A stretch of DNA of 64,000 bases from NCBI GenBank assembly GCA_023846275.1, contig CM043869.1, positions 35,614,737 through 35,678,736 of the forward strand, read 5' to 3'. The translations under genes were made by a program, and so were the position numbers. Source of the DNA: Vanilla planifolia. Lineage: Eukaryota > Streptophyta > Magnoliopsida > Asparagales > Orchidaceae. Under the pieces are notes generated by a model that had not been told where the DNA came from, did not search any database, and saw only the letters and a program-made list of their open reading frames with translations. Shown here piece by piece: positions 50,601-64,000 of the stretch. Within the stretch, counting starts at the first letter, position 1; each line of letters opens with the position of its first letter.

Positions 50601-53600
50601 TAATTATATGAAGCCATTTCTATTAGAATCCAAGGCTTATAAATAAGCTTACTGGTTAGGGTATTAATGATGGTCTAATTGTGCTATAATTTTTATTATA
50701 ATTTGTAATCACTTAAATCTTAAAACTTAAAATTTTCTTAATTTCAACTAATTTGATTGATGTTTCATTCTTCCTTCTACCCTAATGTTCTTCTTTTTAA
50801 AGATTCTTACACCACATATTTTCATCCCTTCTCCAATTTCATTACTTGCCTTGTCCCCTTGCATTATTATGGTTGACACCACATATCAAGGGGAGGTCAT
50901 TTTGCATAATAAAAAGGTGAGAAGAAGAGTTGATGTTAAGTGGAGTGGAGTTGGGCAAGAGAGGTTTTTATCCAAGGAGAATTTTAGCTTGTTTGAGACA
51001 TCCTACTCTTGAAGGTTGCCATGTTAAGGAGCAGGGTGAGAAATAGTAGTATTAAAGAGAAAAAGGAGAGTATGAAAAGTATTTTATAAATCATCTTTCT
51101 CCTCTCACTTGTTTCATTTGACAAATTTGTTATCATCTTTAAATTTTGGAAAGTATAAGACAAGATTGTTCGATTAGCTTTTCTATGTGTGCCTCTCTAA
51201 TTATTTAATTTTATGATGAATAATCTAATTAATCTATGCACTTAGCAAACTGACAATGCAAAGATACACTAGTGGAGAAAGTTTTGATGATTTTTAATAT
51301 TTATTTGTGGGTTCTTGGAAATTTATTGCACAATGATTGGCTTCCAAATGGACTGATTTCTTAGACTAAAATATTTCTAATTAATTTAATAAAAAATATT
51401 TTAATCTTTTTTGGGTTTCCTTGGAAATGTTTTGAACAAGGCTATTTTTGCTTCCACTTGGTGCACATTAAACTCATAGAATACTCTTCAATATCAATCT
51501 TATCTTTATAGTGAATATTAAAAACTCAAATTTAGACAAATCTCTATATTTTTTTTTATGAAAAATGCCTAAATTTCAGATTTTCAAATTTCAATTATTA
51601 AAAAAAGTTAGTAAAATAAGTTAGAATTTTTTTATCGTGATTGTGATTAATAAATATATTGTTAAAATAAATGTTTGTTCATTTTTTAAAATTAATAATA
51701 ATTTGTTGTTCTTGGCGACTACTATCAAGCGAACGGAACTCTGTAAGGAAAAAGAAGCCGAAGCTGGGAAAAATAGGAGCTAATTATATTTTATTTATTA
51801 ATCACCAAAGGCCACCGCTTGTCAGATTAGCCTAAAAGCCTGTTTGCGTACGCCTCTGTTCCCACGGCGTGGAGTATCTATTTTTAACACTCTTAAAGTA
51901 TTCCCAAATTTTGAAAATAAATAATTTATTGGATCAATAATTTAAACTTTCTTTTGTTGTCCTTAGAATAAGGTCATTTTAGTAATATCATCACATTTTT
52001 TTTTTGCATAATCACTTTCCTCCAAAAAAAAAATTCAGAAATTTCCAATATAAAATAGAATAATATAGAAATTGCATCAAGAATTAAATTTATGCTTGTT
52101 AATTATCAAAAGCATTTTTTTTTTAAAGTTTGAAAAGTTTATGTTTAGAAATAATAAAGAATCTCAATCACAATATGTGCAAATTGTGATGAAGAAATTG
52201 AAAATTAACATGAGATCATAAAAAAATATATTATATAAACTAGCTTCAATTGATCTTCTCCTTCCAACTCTAAAGATATTTTTTTATTTTTTCTTACAAG
52301 AAGGATGATTTTATTTTCTTTCTTAAAACCATAACAAGGTATTCTTACAATAGACAACATAGGTCTCTACTAAATCGTAATCACATAAGTATAATAACTA
52401 AATTATACAAACTAAAAAATTCACCCAAGTTTGATGTTATTATGAACCTAATTATATAAATAGCAGGATCAAGACAATCATAACTAATTTATATCTTGAC
52501 ATAAATTCTACAAACCATCTAAAAAGATTTGGTTTTTGTTGAACACATGTCATCCACTGTCTCTATCAACATAGTTTCAGGCTAATATAATTATAAACCC
52601 CAAGGGCATCTAGCATTAACCATTGTTCATTGCGACATGACTCCACCACTCTCACAAGACTAAAGGGATCTTTGCTACCATCAACGTGTGAAAAACACAA
52701 ATTTCTTCTACAATCTATATGTAATATTTTAACAAGCTATTAAATGTCCTCATCCTCCACTTGTAACACTCTCCTAGAATATAATAGAGCCATTATTTGT
52801 CTCCACACTCTATATTAGTCTATACAGGCTATCAAACATTATTCCTTTTATTTTTATCTTTACCCTTTACAAACCTTAATAACTCATCCTTCAACTACAC
52901 ACTTATAACCCCTCAAACTAAGAGTTTTCACAAAAAATTAATTATGCTTACATCTGGATCATGCTTAATACTGTCAAAGTCCTCACAACCCCATCAAACA
53001 CATTAATATGTATTGAACTAACATAAAGGACCTTTCGCTCTATACTTTTTTTTTTATTTTGATTGTACCACTATCACATGCCAGATACATGCTAAATCTC
53101 TAATAATGTATAAAAGAAATTAACGTTGAGAATAAGATATATGTATTATGAACCATTCATATGTGAAAAATATAAAAATCAATATATGTTCCTTAACATC
53201 ATCATCTAATAGAGAAACTATAACTTCAAATGATTCTTTATCATTCTCTAATTCTTCACTTCAAAAAAACTTTGTATGTCATAAAAATGCTTAACTATAT
53301 GACATTTCTCATAAAAAATGAAATACTCCCTCTTTTGATTTATTGATTTGAAACATCCCTTTCTCTTTTATAGGGATGACAATTTATCTATATCCATGTA
53401 TTCCCTTATAACAAGGATGTGAATCTCATAATTCAACCCATGGGACAGGTATAAACTTAAAGTGGTAAAACCACCATAGAGTGTGCACAATATGGGTTTG
53501 AAAAAACATTACCCAACATGCTAATTAGCAAGTCTAATATAAAAAAAACTTAAATCTAATTGGACCCAAGTGTTGTCAAGTACCATAATTAAGGGTTAAT

Positions 53601-53700
53601 ACTAGTTAACAAGAATTTCAAATTATATCAAATAAATGTTCAAAATAGTTTTTAAATATTTGTATAAATAAAGAAGTTTATATAGAACAATCAATAAGAT
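41640..53700. other. AT-rich gene-free region with decayed repeats
   Basis: Twelve kilobases with no supported gene. Most open frames are short and overlap in several frames. Two islands have more even composition, 43440-43680 and 51715-51880, and might be remnants of gene ends, but no protein, RNA or promoter was recognised. The minus-strand frame at 48450-48788 (lysine/glutamate-rich, coiled-coil-like) could be a gag or filament-type remnant. The minus strand around 53200-53350 faintly resembles a copia gag knuckle region. None is firm. Confidence 0.4.
46061..46086. repeat. (AT)n microsatellite
   Basis: About 13 uninterrupted AT repeats (AGATATAT... to ...ATATTTCTC). A normal length-variable simple repeat. 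Confidence 0.9.
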
Positions 53701-53749
53701 TTAAAATATATAACAAAATAGATAAGGTATATAAGTTAAATAAAATTTT

Positions 53750-56620
53750 ATAAGAACTTAAGTAAGTACCTAAAGAATGATATGATAGGCTATAGAGTTT
53801 TCTAATTTCAAATAACTTCATAAGAGAAAAAATAGATAACATATTATTTATTAAAAATAAAGAAGAAGATCAACTTAAATATTAAATATATGTAGAAGAC
53901 ATAGTGTTCAGGGTTAATAATGATGATTTATGTAAGACTTGTTTGGAACTAGTACAAAATGAATTTGAAATTAGCTTAATGAGAGAGTTAACGTTCTTTT
54001 TAGTCTTCAAGTTAAATAAACTAAAAATAGAATTTTCACATCACAAACTAAATATATTTTATAATTATTAAAAAAATATGATTTCATGAATGTTAATCTT
54101 AGAAACACACCTATGACTACCAATACACATTTAGATAAAGATGAAAAAAGAAAGTTAATAGACACTAAAATATATAGAAGTCTAATTAGTTTATTTTTAT
54201 ATCTTATAACAAGTAGAATTGATATACTTTATAATGTTTGTGTATATGCTCATTTTCAAGTCTATCTCAAAGAATCACATTTAATAATTGTAAAACACAT
54301 ATTTAGATATATAGCTGGAACAAGTAAATTAGAACATTTGTATTCAAAAAAGATCTAAATTTCCAATTAAGAGTATTATCAAATATAGATTTTGTTAGAA
54401 GTAGAATTGATAGAAAAGCATACACGTCAATTTCTAAGAAATTTTTTAATTTTATGGAGTAGTAAGAAGTAAAATTTTATTGCACTATCTATTATGAAAT
54501 CAAAATATATAATTATAAGTAATTGTATAACACAAGTTTTGTAGATCAAATAATAATTAAGAGATTATGATATTATATTAAGACAAATTCTCATTTATTA
54601 TGATAATACAAGTGTAATAAGTTTGTATAAAAATACAATTAATTATTGTAGAACTAAACATATAAATATTATATATCATTTTATAAGAGAGCGCATTAAA
54701 CTTAATCATATTTTATTAGAATATATACCTACTAATGATCAACTAGTTGATATTTTCACAAAACCTTTAGGTTGTGATTAATTTATAAAACTTAGATTGA
54801 GTTTAGCAGTGTTAAATCTATTTGAGTGATAACAAAAAGGGAGAGAGAATAAAAATTAAAATAAAAACATGAATTAAGGGAGAGTCTTAATCTAATTATA
54901 GCACAGAAGTAAGGAGAGTTTATATTTAATTAGTTTTATATAACTTGTATTTTTATCAATTTTATTAGAGATTTGGTTATCATCAAAAGTGAGATTATTA
55001 TGATATTAATCCCTAGTTATAATATTTTATTTGATTATAATAAACTCTAAGTATTTTTAATAAATTTGGTTTAATAAATTTTTAGATTCTAAATAGTTGA
55101 TGTTTATATTCATGAGAAAATTTAAAGAAGAGAAACAAAAATGAAATCTCATAAAAATCATCCTGATTGAAGTGACAAATCATAAAGAAATATTTTTTAC
55201 ATTCTTTTTATGTATTTTAATTTTATTTTTAGAATATTAAGTTTGATTTAAATTAGTTTTTTTAAGAACAAAAATATTAATTTACTTTCATCTCTAATAT
55301 CCTTGATCATCTTTGATTCAATATCTCAAATACACATCTCTCAATCATTTGATCAATATCTTTGAAATATTATTATTTAGTAATTATTTAAATAAGAACT
55401 CTAAAATATAAATAATTAAAAAAACCAAATTACATCATAATAACCACTCGTCATTCACTGATTGATATAGTGAATGGGTCACGGGTCGGGGCATCGCTCT
55501 CGAACCAATTTGGGTGAACCTAGAAATTATTTCGAGTCGGGACAGTTACCATCCGAATCGATGTCATATTATGAGTATTGGCAAGCTAAAGGTGATTAAA
55601 TCTTGGACAAGCTAGGGTGTAGCCAACCTAAAATTAAGTTGCATGTAAAGCATGCCAGAATTCTTATATTTAGAAAATGAGCTTCTCAAATACATCACGT
55701 GGGATTAAAAGTATTGCTTTTACTACGTGATGAACTTTCAAATTGAGAAAGTGATGTTAGTTATTTGATCGTGCATTTTTGTGATCGAATAATCATCGTT
55801 GTATCTAATTTTTCAACTCGCTAATTTTATCAGTCATTTGATGCACAATTTTGTGACCACATGATCCATATTTCTTTCGCTTGACAAATTAAATTGTCAT
55901 CAGATCATGATTCTTATCTAATAGCCTAGATCAAATGCATATTTCTAAAAGGCATAGAGTAAATTCCAACTGCCTGGTCACACAGTTTTCGTGATTGAAT
56001 GGTCGTGGTTTGGTCTTATCCAATAACTCTTTTAGCAGTTACCACAAGCTATTGAGCAATTTTTTTTAAAATATTAATTTTCTAATTAAAAATTATGAAA
56101 GCAGAACTATAATGGCTAAATTGGGTATTTAGTAAGTGCTTTTAGCCATTAGAAGATGTTGATAAATAGAAGAATTTTTAGGATAATTAATTGATGAAAA
56201 CTTTTACAAAATTTTAAAGAAGAATTCTCACATCACAATTTTGAAGCAATTTACAACCATTGCTAATCGTCACCTTACATTACGCCTTTCTTCAACAAGC
56301 TCTAAATTTCTTGATTCATCTTTCAATTAGTTAAGCTCTATTGTATTTTTTTGTTGCAAGGGTTTAGCCTAGTCGTCCTTTGATGAAAGACTTATATAAT
56401 TTATTTTTTTTATATCTGGTTTTTACCTGGGATAGACGTAGACTTGATTTTAAGTTGAACCACCTAAAAATTATTTGTGTATATATTTAAATTTTTTCAC
56501 CTTATTTTCTCACATTTTCTCAAAACTTTATTATTAAAATAAAAATTAAAATATTTTTTAAAAATTTAAATTTTTTATTTTAATAATTCCCCCTTCTTGT
56601 TGAACCACATTTAACTAAGT
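53750..56620 (+). mobile_element. SIRE/Maximus-like Ty1/copia 3' part with 3' LTR (fossil)
   Basis: The plus strand reads through the late reverse transcriptase (YVDDIVF near 53890), the connecting segment with the long open frame at 54086-54358, and RNase H, ending near 54770 with a segment like DIFTKPL. A purine-rich GGGAGAGAG tract at 54839-54847 and a GGTTATCATCAAAAGTGAGAT stretch in part near 54970 precede the LTR, from about 55000 to about 56620. The LTR's U5 end has the AATTCCCCCTTCTTG stretch typical of SIRE elements. The 5' part is absent. Very AT-rich, old, with many breaks. Confidence 0.75.
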
Positions 56621-59600
56621 GCTTACTTATGATCAATTGGTCAGGTATACAATCCATGTTGTATTCCATAATTTCACCCATCTCACTCATAAAGTGTTAA
56701 TTTAAAAATTATAGTTCTAAATGAAAAATCTAAATATTATATTCACTAAATACTTGAAGCCAATTTTTTAAATTAAGACAACTAAGGTGGTTATAGGCTA
56801 TGTTAGAAGGAGTTAGAGTTGAAGCAGGCCTGGCTTTCATGAAGATTTCATTGATATAACTTAAGAAGGTGCAAATATATTAAATTCCTAAACATCTTTT
56901 GACCTTTTTTTTATAAAAATAAATTTTATTACATTCTAAGAAAATTATAGAGTAGGAAGTTTGTTAAAATAACTAATACAACAGGCCCCAAGAAGGGAGC
57001 AAACCAAAAGCCATAAACTGACATAAGCTTAAAATTCTTATGAGATTTGTCTAGTCTTTAGTTTTGTTCTTATGTGAACTTACTCCCATGTTGCTTGGAT
57101 AAACCCATGTAATATTTGAACAATTGGTTCCAAATACAATGCCCAATCTTCAACTTCCACATTTGTTTTTGATCTCTAATGATTTCACCACAACTAATAG
57201 GCTTGGGATTATTGCAAGCTAATTCATCAAATTTAGTTTTAAAATGTTGTAAAGAGGGGCAATTTCACATTTTGTGCACATTTATATCTAATCTTTGATA
57301 ATGGAGGTATCAAACCATATTAGGCTAATTGAGAATCCAATGAATATTTTGGACAAGTGGATGGAACCTAGAGATGTTGAGGCATGTGAAGAGAATCTTA
57401 GTGAGGATACTTCTAATCAAGAGCTTAATATCCTCAAGCTAACTTACAAGCTTTTTAGATTTCTTAATAAATGAGAGAAAGAAGTAGTTGAATTCTTTCA
57501 CCACTTATAGTTTTTGAGGATCCATTCCACCACCAATTAAAGCTAGAATGAAAGCTTTTCAAATTGATCTCATTCAATTCTAAGAGCATGGTCTTAAGTA
57601 TTATACCCTTGGTCATGACACCACTTGTTTTATGATAACAAAACCATTGTGCTAGTTTCTTTAATATTTTTTAAAAATATATTTTAGGTCATGCATCTCA
57701 TGCTCTTATAGGATTAATCAATTAGAGAGTTATGACTAAATATCTCATAGAGCAATCCACAAGTGAAATAATATCAAGCAATGTTGATTTATGCTCTAAT
57801 TGTAGCTTAAATGACATATCAATGAGTCACTGCTTAAACTTTTGTTAGAGTAGCTAATTATTACAAGTCCATCTTTAAGACATCTATTGGTTTGTTATTT
57901 TTTCTAAAACTTATTTACATATGACACAATTAAGTTATATAATTTCATTCATACATTTACATGATCATTGATTTCTTATGTATTATTATTTCAGTAGTTA
58001 CAAAAAATACTATTATAATAAGTATAAAAAGAGTTAAAAAAATTAAAAAAATAATATATAAACATGTTTTAAAAAGAAAAACCTTACCCAAAGAATTTGC
58101 TTCTTAGCTAAGCTTAAAGGCTCAGGCCAAGTGGCCTGAAGTGCAAGGCAATAGACCTTGAGGAGATGTAGGTCAGGATACTAGGTGAACCTAGTCAAGC
58201 TAGGCTCGAGTGTCAATCAAGGCATAATTCCTTTAACAAATTGAGTTAAATCAGATTAGGAAATAACTTTGAAACCATCTTAATTGTAACACATTGAGTA
58301 GGATGTAAAATTGTAAAGTAATTGGATCAGTTAAGGTTAGACTTGTATATATATGTATAGATGACTTGGGTTATGACCTCCTAAGAATAGCAAGGGGACA
58401 CAACCCCATTAGGCTAACTTATACATGCAAAGGAAGTCTTATAAATGCCAAACATCATGTACAAGCTTATAATTTAGGACTAAAAATCAGCCATGTTTGC
58501 TTCTGAAATGGAGTAAACCAATGTTGTCTGATTGCACGTATTTATAATCAAATTATTAGGATCATACTTGCCATTATGAATAACACATTCTAATCATCCA
58601 TCTAACAAGCTTGATTGAGATTTAGTTCTATCATTTTGAACAATATTTTCATCTTATTGTTCATTCATAAAACTTGATCAAATGAGTGAGATCTTTCCTA
58701 TATCTGTGAAGAGTGCATTTCATCTAACCATCTATCTAAAAAGCTTGATTGAATGGCTGAGATCATCTCTATCTTTGTGAACAATACTCTTGCACATCAT
58801 ACAACTCCTAATGTTAGGGTATACAAAGGGTGCATTGATAAACAAAGAAATTGATATAGAATAAGAGACCATAGAAGAGTTAATGATATAGAGAAATTAA
58901 GTTTTAAAATCTTAAGATTTTATTTTCTTATATATAACATGCATAAATGAGAAACACAAGGACATGGGTATGTCATTATGTGTATTTAATATAATAAAGT
59001 TTATAATTTAATAATTAGATGATCATGAATAAAATAATAATATTTTGAATGTGTCTTATAAAATGTATCAATTTGTAAAGTAGCAAAAAAATTTATTTAT
59101 GTTGTTGGAAAGAGCTTAATGTAAGAAATTGGTATTTGTTTTATAATTTTGTTGATATAATTGAGTTACAATGCATTTTCAAAGATAAAAGAAGGAATTT
59201 TTATTATTAAACACTTGATGGAATTCCTATTATATAATAGGAATAATTCTATATTTCGCATGCTTACCACGGTAAGTACATTCGATAAGCATAATTGCAA
59301 GAAACTTGTAAAATAAGGTAACTAACAGAGAATGATAGGAGAAATTCTTGTTGCTGGATCTCAACTAAGCTCTCATACCAAAAATAGAGGAGAATAGTAG
59401 GAAGAACTTCTATAACTAGATCTTAAGCAATCACTCTAAATATTATCAAACGATGTTTATGAGTGAATCTAATTGTAAGACTTGAGGTGGAAGACAACAA
59501 TGACAATGCTAACAACAATGCCAAAGATAAATCCTAAACACAATTTGGATATCTTCGATCATAGCCTAAAGAAACCTAGATGAAACCAAGAGTTTCAAGC

Positions 59601-61035
59601 AATTTTAAGTAAACCAATCTTCTTCTATTTTCTGTTCCATAAAACATATTTATACATACAAAGAATAACCTCTAGATTAAAATAAATTATAAAACTATCC
59701 TTTCTAATAAATTAATAAAAAAATGTAAATATATAATGACAAAAATATCTTGAGTACCTTATAAACAACTAAATATAACTCATGCTTAACTAAAAATATA
59801 AAATAAATAGGAAAGACCTATTTGGTTTATTGGATCAACTCAATATATTGATATAGCTTATCTTGCACCTAGAAATTAAGTTGCAAAAACAATGTGGATA
59901 AGATGAGAATGCGTGGTCTGAGTTAGTTGAGAATGTGGTGGCAATTATTTCAACAAGATAAAGTAGTGAGGAATGCTACTATAGTTTAGTTAGAACAAGT
60001 GAAGAAGAAAAAACGATGTGTTGAGAGTAGAAATTTTGTGTTATAATAGCTTCTAAAGGAAAATAATAGAGGAAAAAGGATTATAACTACTATTGGAAAA
60101 GAAGAAACAAAAAAATATTGAAGGAAAGGAAATAATGTGGCAAGTTAGTTTACTGGATTTTGCCAAGCAACTTGGATTTGAACAAATCTTGGTAGTTAGG
60201 ATCAAGAAACCTAGTAAGATATGCCTCTTAAAGAGCTTTGCCTATCTCTTTAGCTTAAAAAATTACACACAACATGCACAAGAATGTAAAATAATTAGAT
60301 AAGCTCTATTTTGAGAATGTTGGAAACTTTGAGTGTGGAGTTTTGGTAAAAATATGTGTATATTTGAATTATCTAAGTTGTTATTAAGGTGTTAAACTTT
60401 AAGAATTTGGTTTATGCAAAGTTTAGGAAGACTTGATGAGATAGCGAAGAGAAAGCAAGCATTTTGATGCTTATTAGATTTCATGATAATCATGGTTGGT
60501 ATCATGATTGTTAGATGGGTTGTCTGAGGGTTAGATAGGTGATTGATCTAGCATAATATTATTGGTTGGAACATTGCTAGAAGATTTGATTTATGGATGA
60601 GATGGTTTGATTGTGAGTTCAAATGTTTTGACTCACACATGAACATTTTCATATTTCTTATTGGATGTTCCAATTAGGAAGTGAGATTTTATGATCTAAT
60701 TAGTGATGTAAATTTTGAAAAAGTTGCAAATTGTGTAAATATAATTCAAGGAAATGTGGTTTGTGATTTTTCATTAAAATGAACATTAAGAATAATAAGA
60801 TTTATAGAAAGGTGACTTAATTTTGATGAATATTTGCTTAATTTGATTTATGCAAGAACTTAATGAAAAAAGAAGAATAGAATTAAAGTAAACTATGAGA
60901 ACTAAGTGAATTTAAAATTAACTTTAATGTAAGTGTTGCTTATTTGAGCTTTTCAACATGTCATATTTTATTTATGCACATATTCTAATATGAATTAGAA
61001 AATATAGTTGATATGATATTATGTATCTTAAAAGC
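56621..61035. other. Gene-poor region with LTR-like remnants
   Basis: No supported gene. Around 59340-59860 the sequence resembles the minus-strand LTR region at 16320-17300: a CTCATACCAAAAATAGAGGAG stretch in part, then CTTATACATA and ATAAATTATAAAACTATCC-like stretches. It is probably another remnant of that family. Around 60480-60620 GGTTGTCTGAGGGTTAG and similar words recall SIRE-type LTR U3 sequence. Open frames at 60093-60302 and elsewhere have no family resemblance. Confidence 0.35.
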
Positions 61036-62027
61036 TGTTACACCCCATTTTTTTCCTAGGCTGATTTTTGGCATACATTTTTTTTTTTTTTTTTTTACAT
61101 ATAGACAGCTCAGATCGTCCCATACCAACCTGAGTAGCCTACGAAAAACATAGGATATAACACCTCATTACACACCTACTTTCCTTAACAATGTGGATCC
61201 CATCTCCCGGGTACACCGTCAAATCAGGTTCATGACTCCTGAATTAACAGATGGACTCGCGCAATGTTACTCCTGCTAGACCCAATACTCCTAACCCATA
61301 CCGATAGGAGAACCGGTCTAATAGAAGTCTGAACCCCCACGGTTAAGTTCCATAGTCATGTAATGATCTCACCATCAAAAATAAAATACATAACATCCTC
61401 AGATAAAATATGGCACTCCACACACTATACCACCAAGACAATAAAGTAAAACAGTGAATGGAAACTACATCACATCACAAGAATAAGATCCAAGTCCAAC
61501 AAATACAATATCATCCAACTAGATACATAAGTCAGAATCACCCTCACATAATACAAGACATAAAAATAACAGTCTCACTGAATACATCCAACAGCAACAA
61601 TCAACTAACCAGAATGTCTCGGATAATCACAGATCAGATCTCCTCCACTAGCCTACTGATCACGATCCCACCTAAAGCTGGGTGGCGTCAAGTCTGTCGA
61701 GCCACTGGAAAAATATAGATAAAAAGGAATGAGCTACGCCCAGTAGGAAAGACAGCTAGTAAAAACTCACATGCAAGAGAAGGATAATAGCAAAAGTATA
61801 GGAATACAGCATAACAATGTAGGGTGGAAAGGCACTCTCAGTCCCAGACTCCGACCAACCACAGTCACCCCTAGTCACACCAGAGTAGCTCTCCTCTGGG
61901 CTTCCAGGTAGCGTGCCAGTGGGAACGCCCATCTCGAAACATGCATGGCGCCTAAGCACCCGACACCGCAGCGTCTCTCGTCAATCAATCTCCTGGAGAC
62001 TATAGACAAATCCAGTCACAAAATCTC

Positions 62028-62136
62028 TAGCCAACGTGAGACACCCCTGCCACCCTAAGGCACGCAGGCCTACACACTTGGCTAGCCACTGCGAGACACC
62101 CCTGCCACCCTCAGGCGCGCAGGCCTACACACATGG
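62028..62136. repeat. 55-bp tandem duplication inside the long LTR
   Basis: Two adjacent copies offset by 55 bp (62028-62082 and 62083-62136) share ACACCCCTGCCACCCT and GCAGGCCTACACAC. They differ at a handful of positions, several of them near CpG-like sites. Confidence 0.85.
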
Positions 62137-62683
62137 ACCAGGAGAGATCGACTCAGCCACCGTCCCAAGGAGTCCTCTACCAACAACTTCCATAGAAGCT
62201 CACGCCCCTACAGTCATTGCCAATCTCTAACTCCAAGATCCGGCAACATGTGTCCAGGTACAACAAGGCGCATACCAGTCACATGTATACTGTGGAAGCT
62301 AAGTCTGAACCGCATAGTTACCTACCACAACTACCCTAAAACATCATATAGGGTCTATAGTAGTCCGGTCCAGTATGCCAATCCATAAAATATGCCAACA
62401 CTGAGTAAACTGACTCAATCCATGTCAATGCCATCCAAGTAACATAAACTGTATCGAAATTCTGACTATTCTGGTAACACTTACCCAAGTGTCACACTTC
62501 CTTCCAACTGATCCAGCTGTACTGAATTTATGGATAATTTCCAACAGTAACTTTCAACTTGTCTATGTGATTTCCCTAAATCACTTTTTTCTCGTTTCAG
62601 GAAATTTTAAATTTCAACTTCAATTTCTGCCCTTTATCCATTTTCCGAAATTCGGAATAAATTTCCGAATTTAAAATTTAAAT

Positions 62684-62838
62684 TCCACATATATCTTTTT
62701 TTCCGAAAATTTGAAATAAATTTCCGAAAATTTAAATTCCACATATTTTCCGAAAATTCGGATTAAAAATTTTTCCACATATTTTCCGAAAATTCAGATT
62801 AAAAAAAAATTCCACATATTTTCCGAAAATTCGGATTA
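62684..62838. repeat. 36-bp tandem repeat, TTCCGAAAATTCGG type
   Basis: TTCCACATATTTTCCGAAAA occurs at 62737, 62773 and 62810, spaced 36-37 bp, with a more diverged copy starting near 62684. Each copy carries the near-palindrome CCGAAAATTCGG, which could fold back or bind a dimeric factor. It lies just before the GC-rich part of the LTR. Confidence 0.8.
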
Positions 62839-64000
62839 ATTTCCGAATTAAGTTTTTCCTCCGCCGTTCGTCCGCGCCCGCGTTCCGCTGAACCGGGTTT
62901 CGCTGCCGGTTCGGAAAAAACCGCGCTGAACCGCGAACCCACCGGCCGAACCTTTAAATCAAATTTTCCAGCCGACGTTTAGTATTTAAATATTATTAAT
63001 TATTAATTAATTACAATTATTTAATTAACTAAGCTGAAATTAATCTAATCCATCTCCTTCCTCCGCCCGGCGCCTGCGAAACCCTAGCCGACGATTCCTC
63101 CGGGAAATTCTGTTTTCCCCGTCGATTTCCGGCGACCGAGATCAAGGCGAAGCAAAATCCGATGTTCATACTATCCTAATTTGTCAATAATGCCACTAAT
63201 TTCTAAGATTCAATCAAATTTCCCGCCGAAGTTTTCATCCGATCCTCATTTAACAATTTATGAAATTAAACGAACAATCTATGAAATTAAACAATTTTCA
63301 GCATTTGATACAATCTTAACATGATTAAAGTCCATAATAGAATCATCAATTGCTCGGTAAAATTTCCAATTTGACGGGTATAATTTTTTTCCGAAAACCC
63401 TAAAATGCTAAAATCAATAATTTGCATTAATAATTTTCAAAAACCACAATTCGCATGCTCCGGTAGCTAATTGCAAAATAATCCATATTTTTAAATTGCT
63501 AATTAACTAATTTAAGCCGAAATTTCCTACCTTTCTTCTCCGGCGACGGTGGCGACGGTGAAGCTCGCACGCGACCAACCGCTGCTCCTCGCCGAACGAA
63601 ACCGGTACCAATCGATTCTCCTCAATCACGCGAACCTCCAGGTACAAAAAGCCCCTTGAAAGGCTGCCGGAAAATATCGCCGTCCGCCGCGAACACCTCG
63701 TCTCCGGCCGCCGTTCGAAACCCTAAGGGCCGAAACGGTTCGGGTTAAATACCCCGCTTAAACCGGTAATAACCCGTTAAGAACCCATTAAGCGCCGGTT
63801 GACCTTCTAAAACGCCGCTTAACACCCGATCAGCCGGTTAATCTCCACCGCTGATCTCGTCCGTCCGATCCGCTTATCCGCGGCTTATCCGAACGCACGC
63901 GCAAACGCACCACGGCGAACCGCCCCCGCCTTCGCTGAACCGCTCCGGTCCGGTTCACGCGCGGTAAAAACCAAATTCCGGTTTAAAAATCTAATTAACC

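Larger units (their letters stand above)
61036..64000. mobile_element. Long CpG-rich LTR, Ty3/gypsy (Del/Tekay-like), runs off the right edge
   Basis: Composition changes sharply at 61036, where TGTTACACCCC begins; this is the usual edge of Del/Tekay-type LTRs. The block is rich in CCGG, CGCC and CCGAA words, contains AAACCCTA boxes near 63079 and 63718, and shows little decay compared with the rest of the window, so it is probably much younger. No internal genes are reached. Orientation is unresolved: it could be a plus-strand 5' LTR or the end of a minus-strand element. A host gene's GC-rich 5' region is a less likely reading of 62.86-64.0 kb. Confidence 0.5.

Noticed and set aside
56930-57300. 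LINE 3' end on the minus strand
   Set aside because: A faint resemblance to a LINE tail only; no reverse transcriptase or poly-A tail supports it.
1-64000. CRISPR arrays, operons, ribosome-binding sites, bacterial-type elements
   Set aside because: The sequence is plant nuclear DNA; no regularly spaced repeats with unique spacers and no prokaryotic gene order were seen.
1-64000. tRNA or rRNA genes
   Set aside because: No cloverleaf A/B box pairs or rRNA core sequences were recognised by eye; the tRNA-Met-like words at 16268 and 32312 are retroelement primer sites. A dedicated tRNA scan would settle this.

Overview
The window is nuclear DNA from a flowering plant with a repeat-rich, AT-rich genome. 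Evidence: a plant-type APC11 and a GPN-loop GTPase, GT-AG introns, CT-rich leader sequence, and decayed Ty1/copia and Ty3/gypsy retrotransposons with tRNA-Met-type primer sites. I cannot name the species. Gene density is very low: only two complete protein genes (38.8-40.6 kb) are certain. Most open frames elsewhere are chance frames in AT-rich or low-complexity DNA.

Layout. 1-18.6 kb: mostly old retrotransposon debris, probably lying inside one minus-strand gene. A clean 37-codon exon (4883-4993), reading like a Tim17/22/23-type (TIMMDC1-like) membrane protein, may join a first exon at about 18.34-18.38 kb under a GC-richer 5' region; the remaining exons would lie left of the window. Between them are tandem duplications, three copies of an LTR-like repeat (one split by a solo LTR), a CTCAAG-rich minisatellite and a minus-strand gypsy gag fossil. 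18.6-25.9 kb: very AT-rich, no gene seen. 25.9-26.5 kb: a CT/GC-rich block that looks like a plus-strand 5' leader, followed by intron-like DNA with another possible small exon at 27.35 kb. 28-37 kb: gypsy RT fossil, a diverged local duplication, a SIRE/Maximus-like copia element with both LTRs but little pol, and a second copia 3' end.

38.4-40.9 kb is the gene core. GPN2 (QQT1-type GPN-loop GTPase, 328 codons, no intron in the coding part) is followed 441 nt later, on the same strand, by APC11 (84 codons, the RING-H2 subunit of the anaphase-promoting complex) with a probable 5' UTR intron and a 3' UTR intron. One helps assemble and import RNA polymerase II; the other catalyses ubiquitin transfer in the cell cycle. 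No functional coupling is known to me, so the adjacency may be chance. 41-53.7 kb: AT-rich, essentially gene-free. 53.7-56.6 kb: another copia fossil with its 3' LTR. 56.6-61 kb: gene-poor with LTR remnants. 61.04 kb to the end: a much more CpG-rich, apparently younger long LTR of gypsy type running off the window.

I found no convincing undescribed biological system. The points most worth checking are the two apparent long TE-filled introns, the close GPN2/APC11 arrangement, and several exact or near-exact short tandem duplications.
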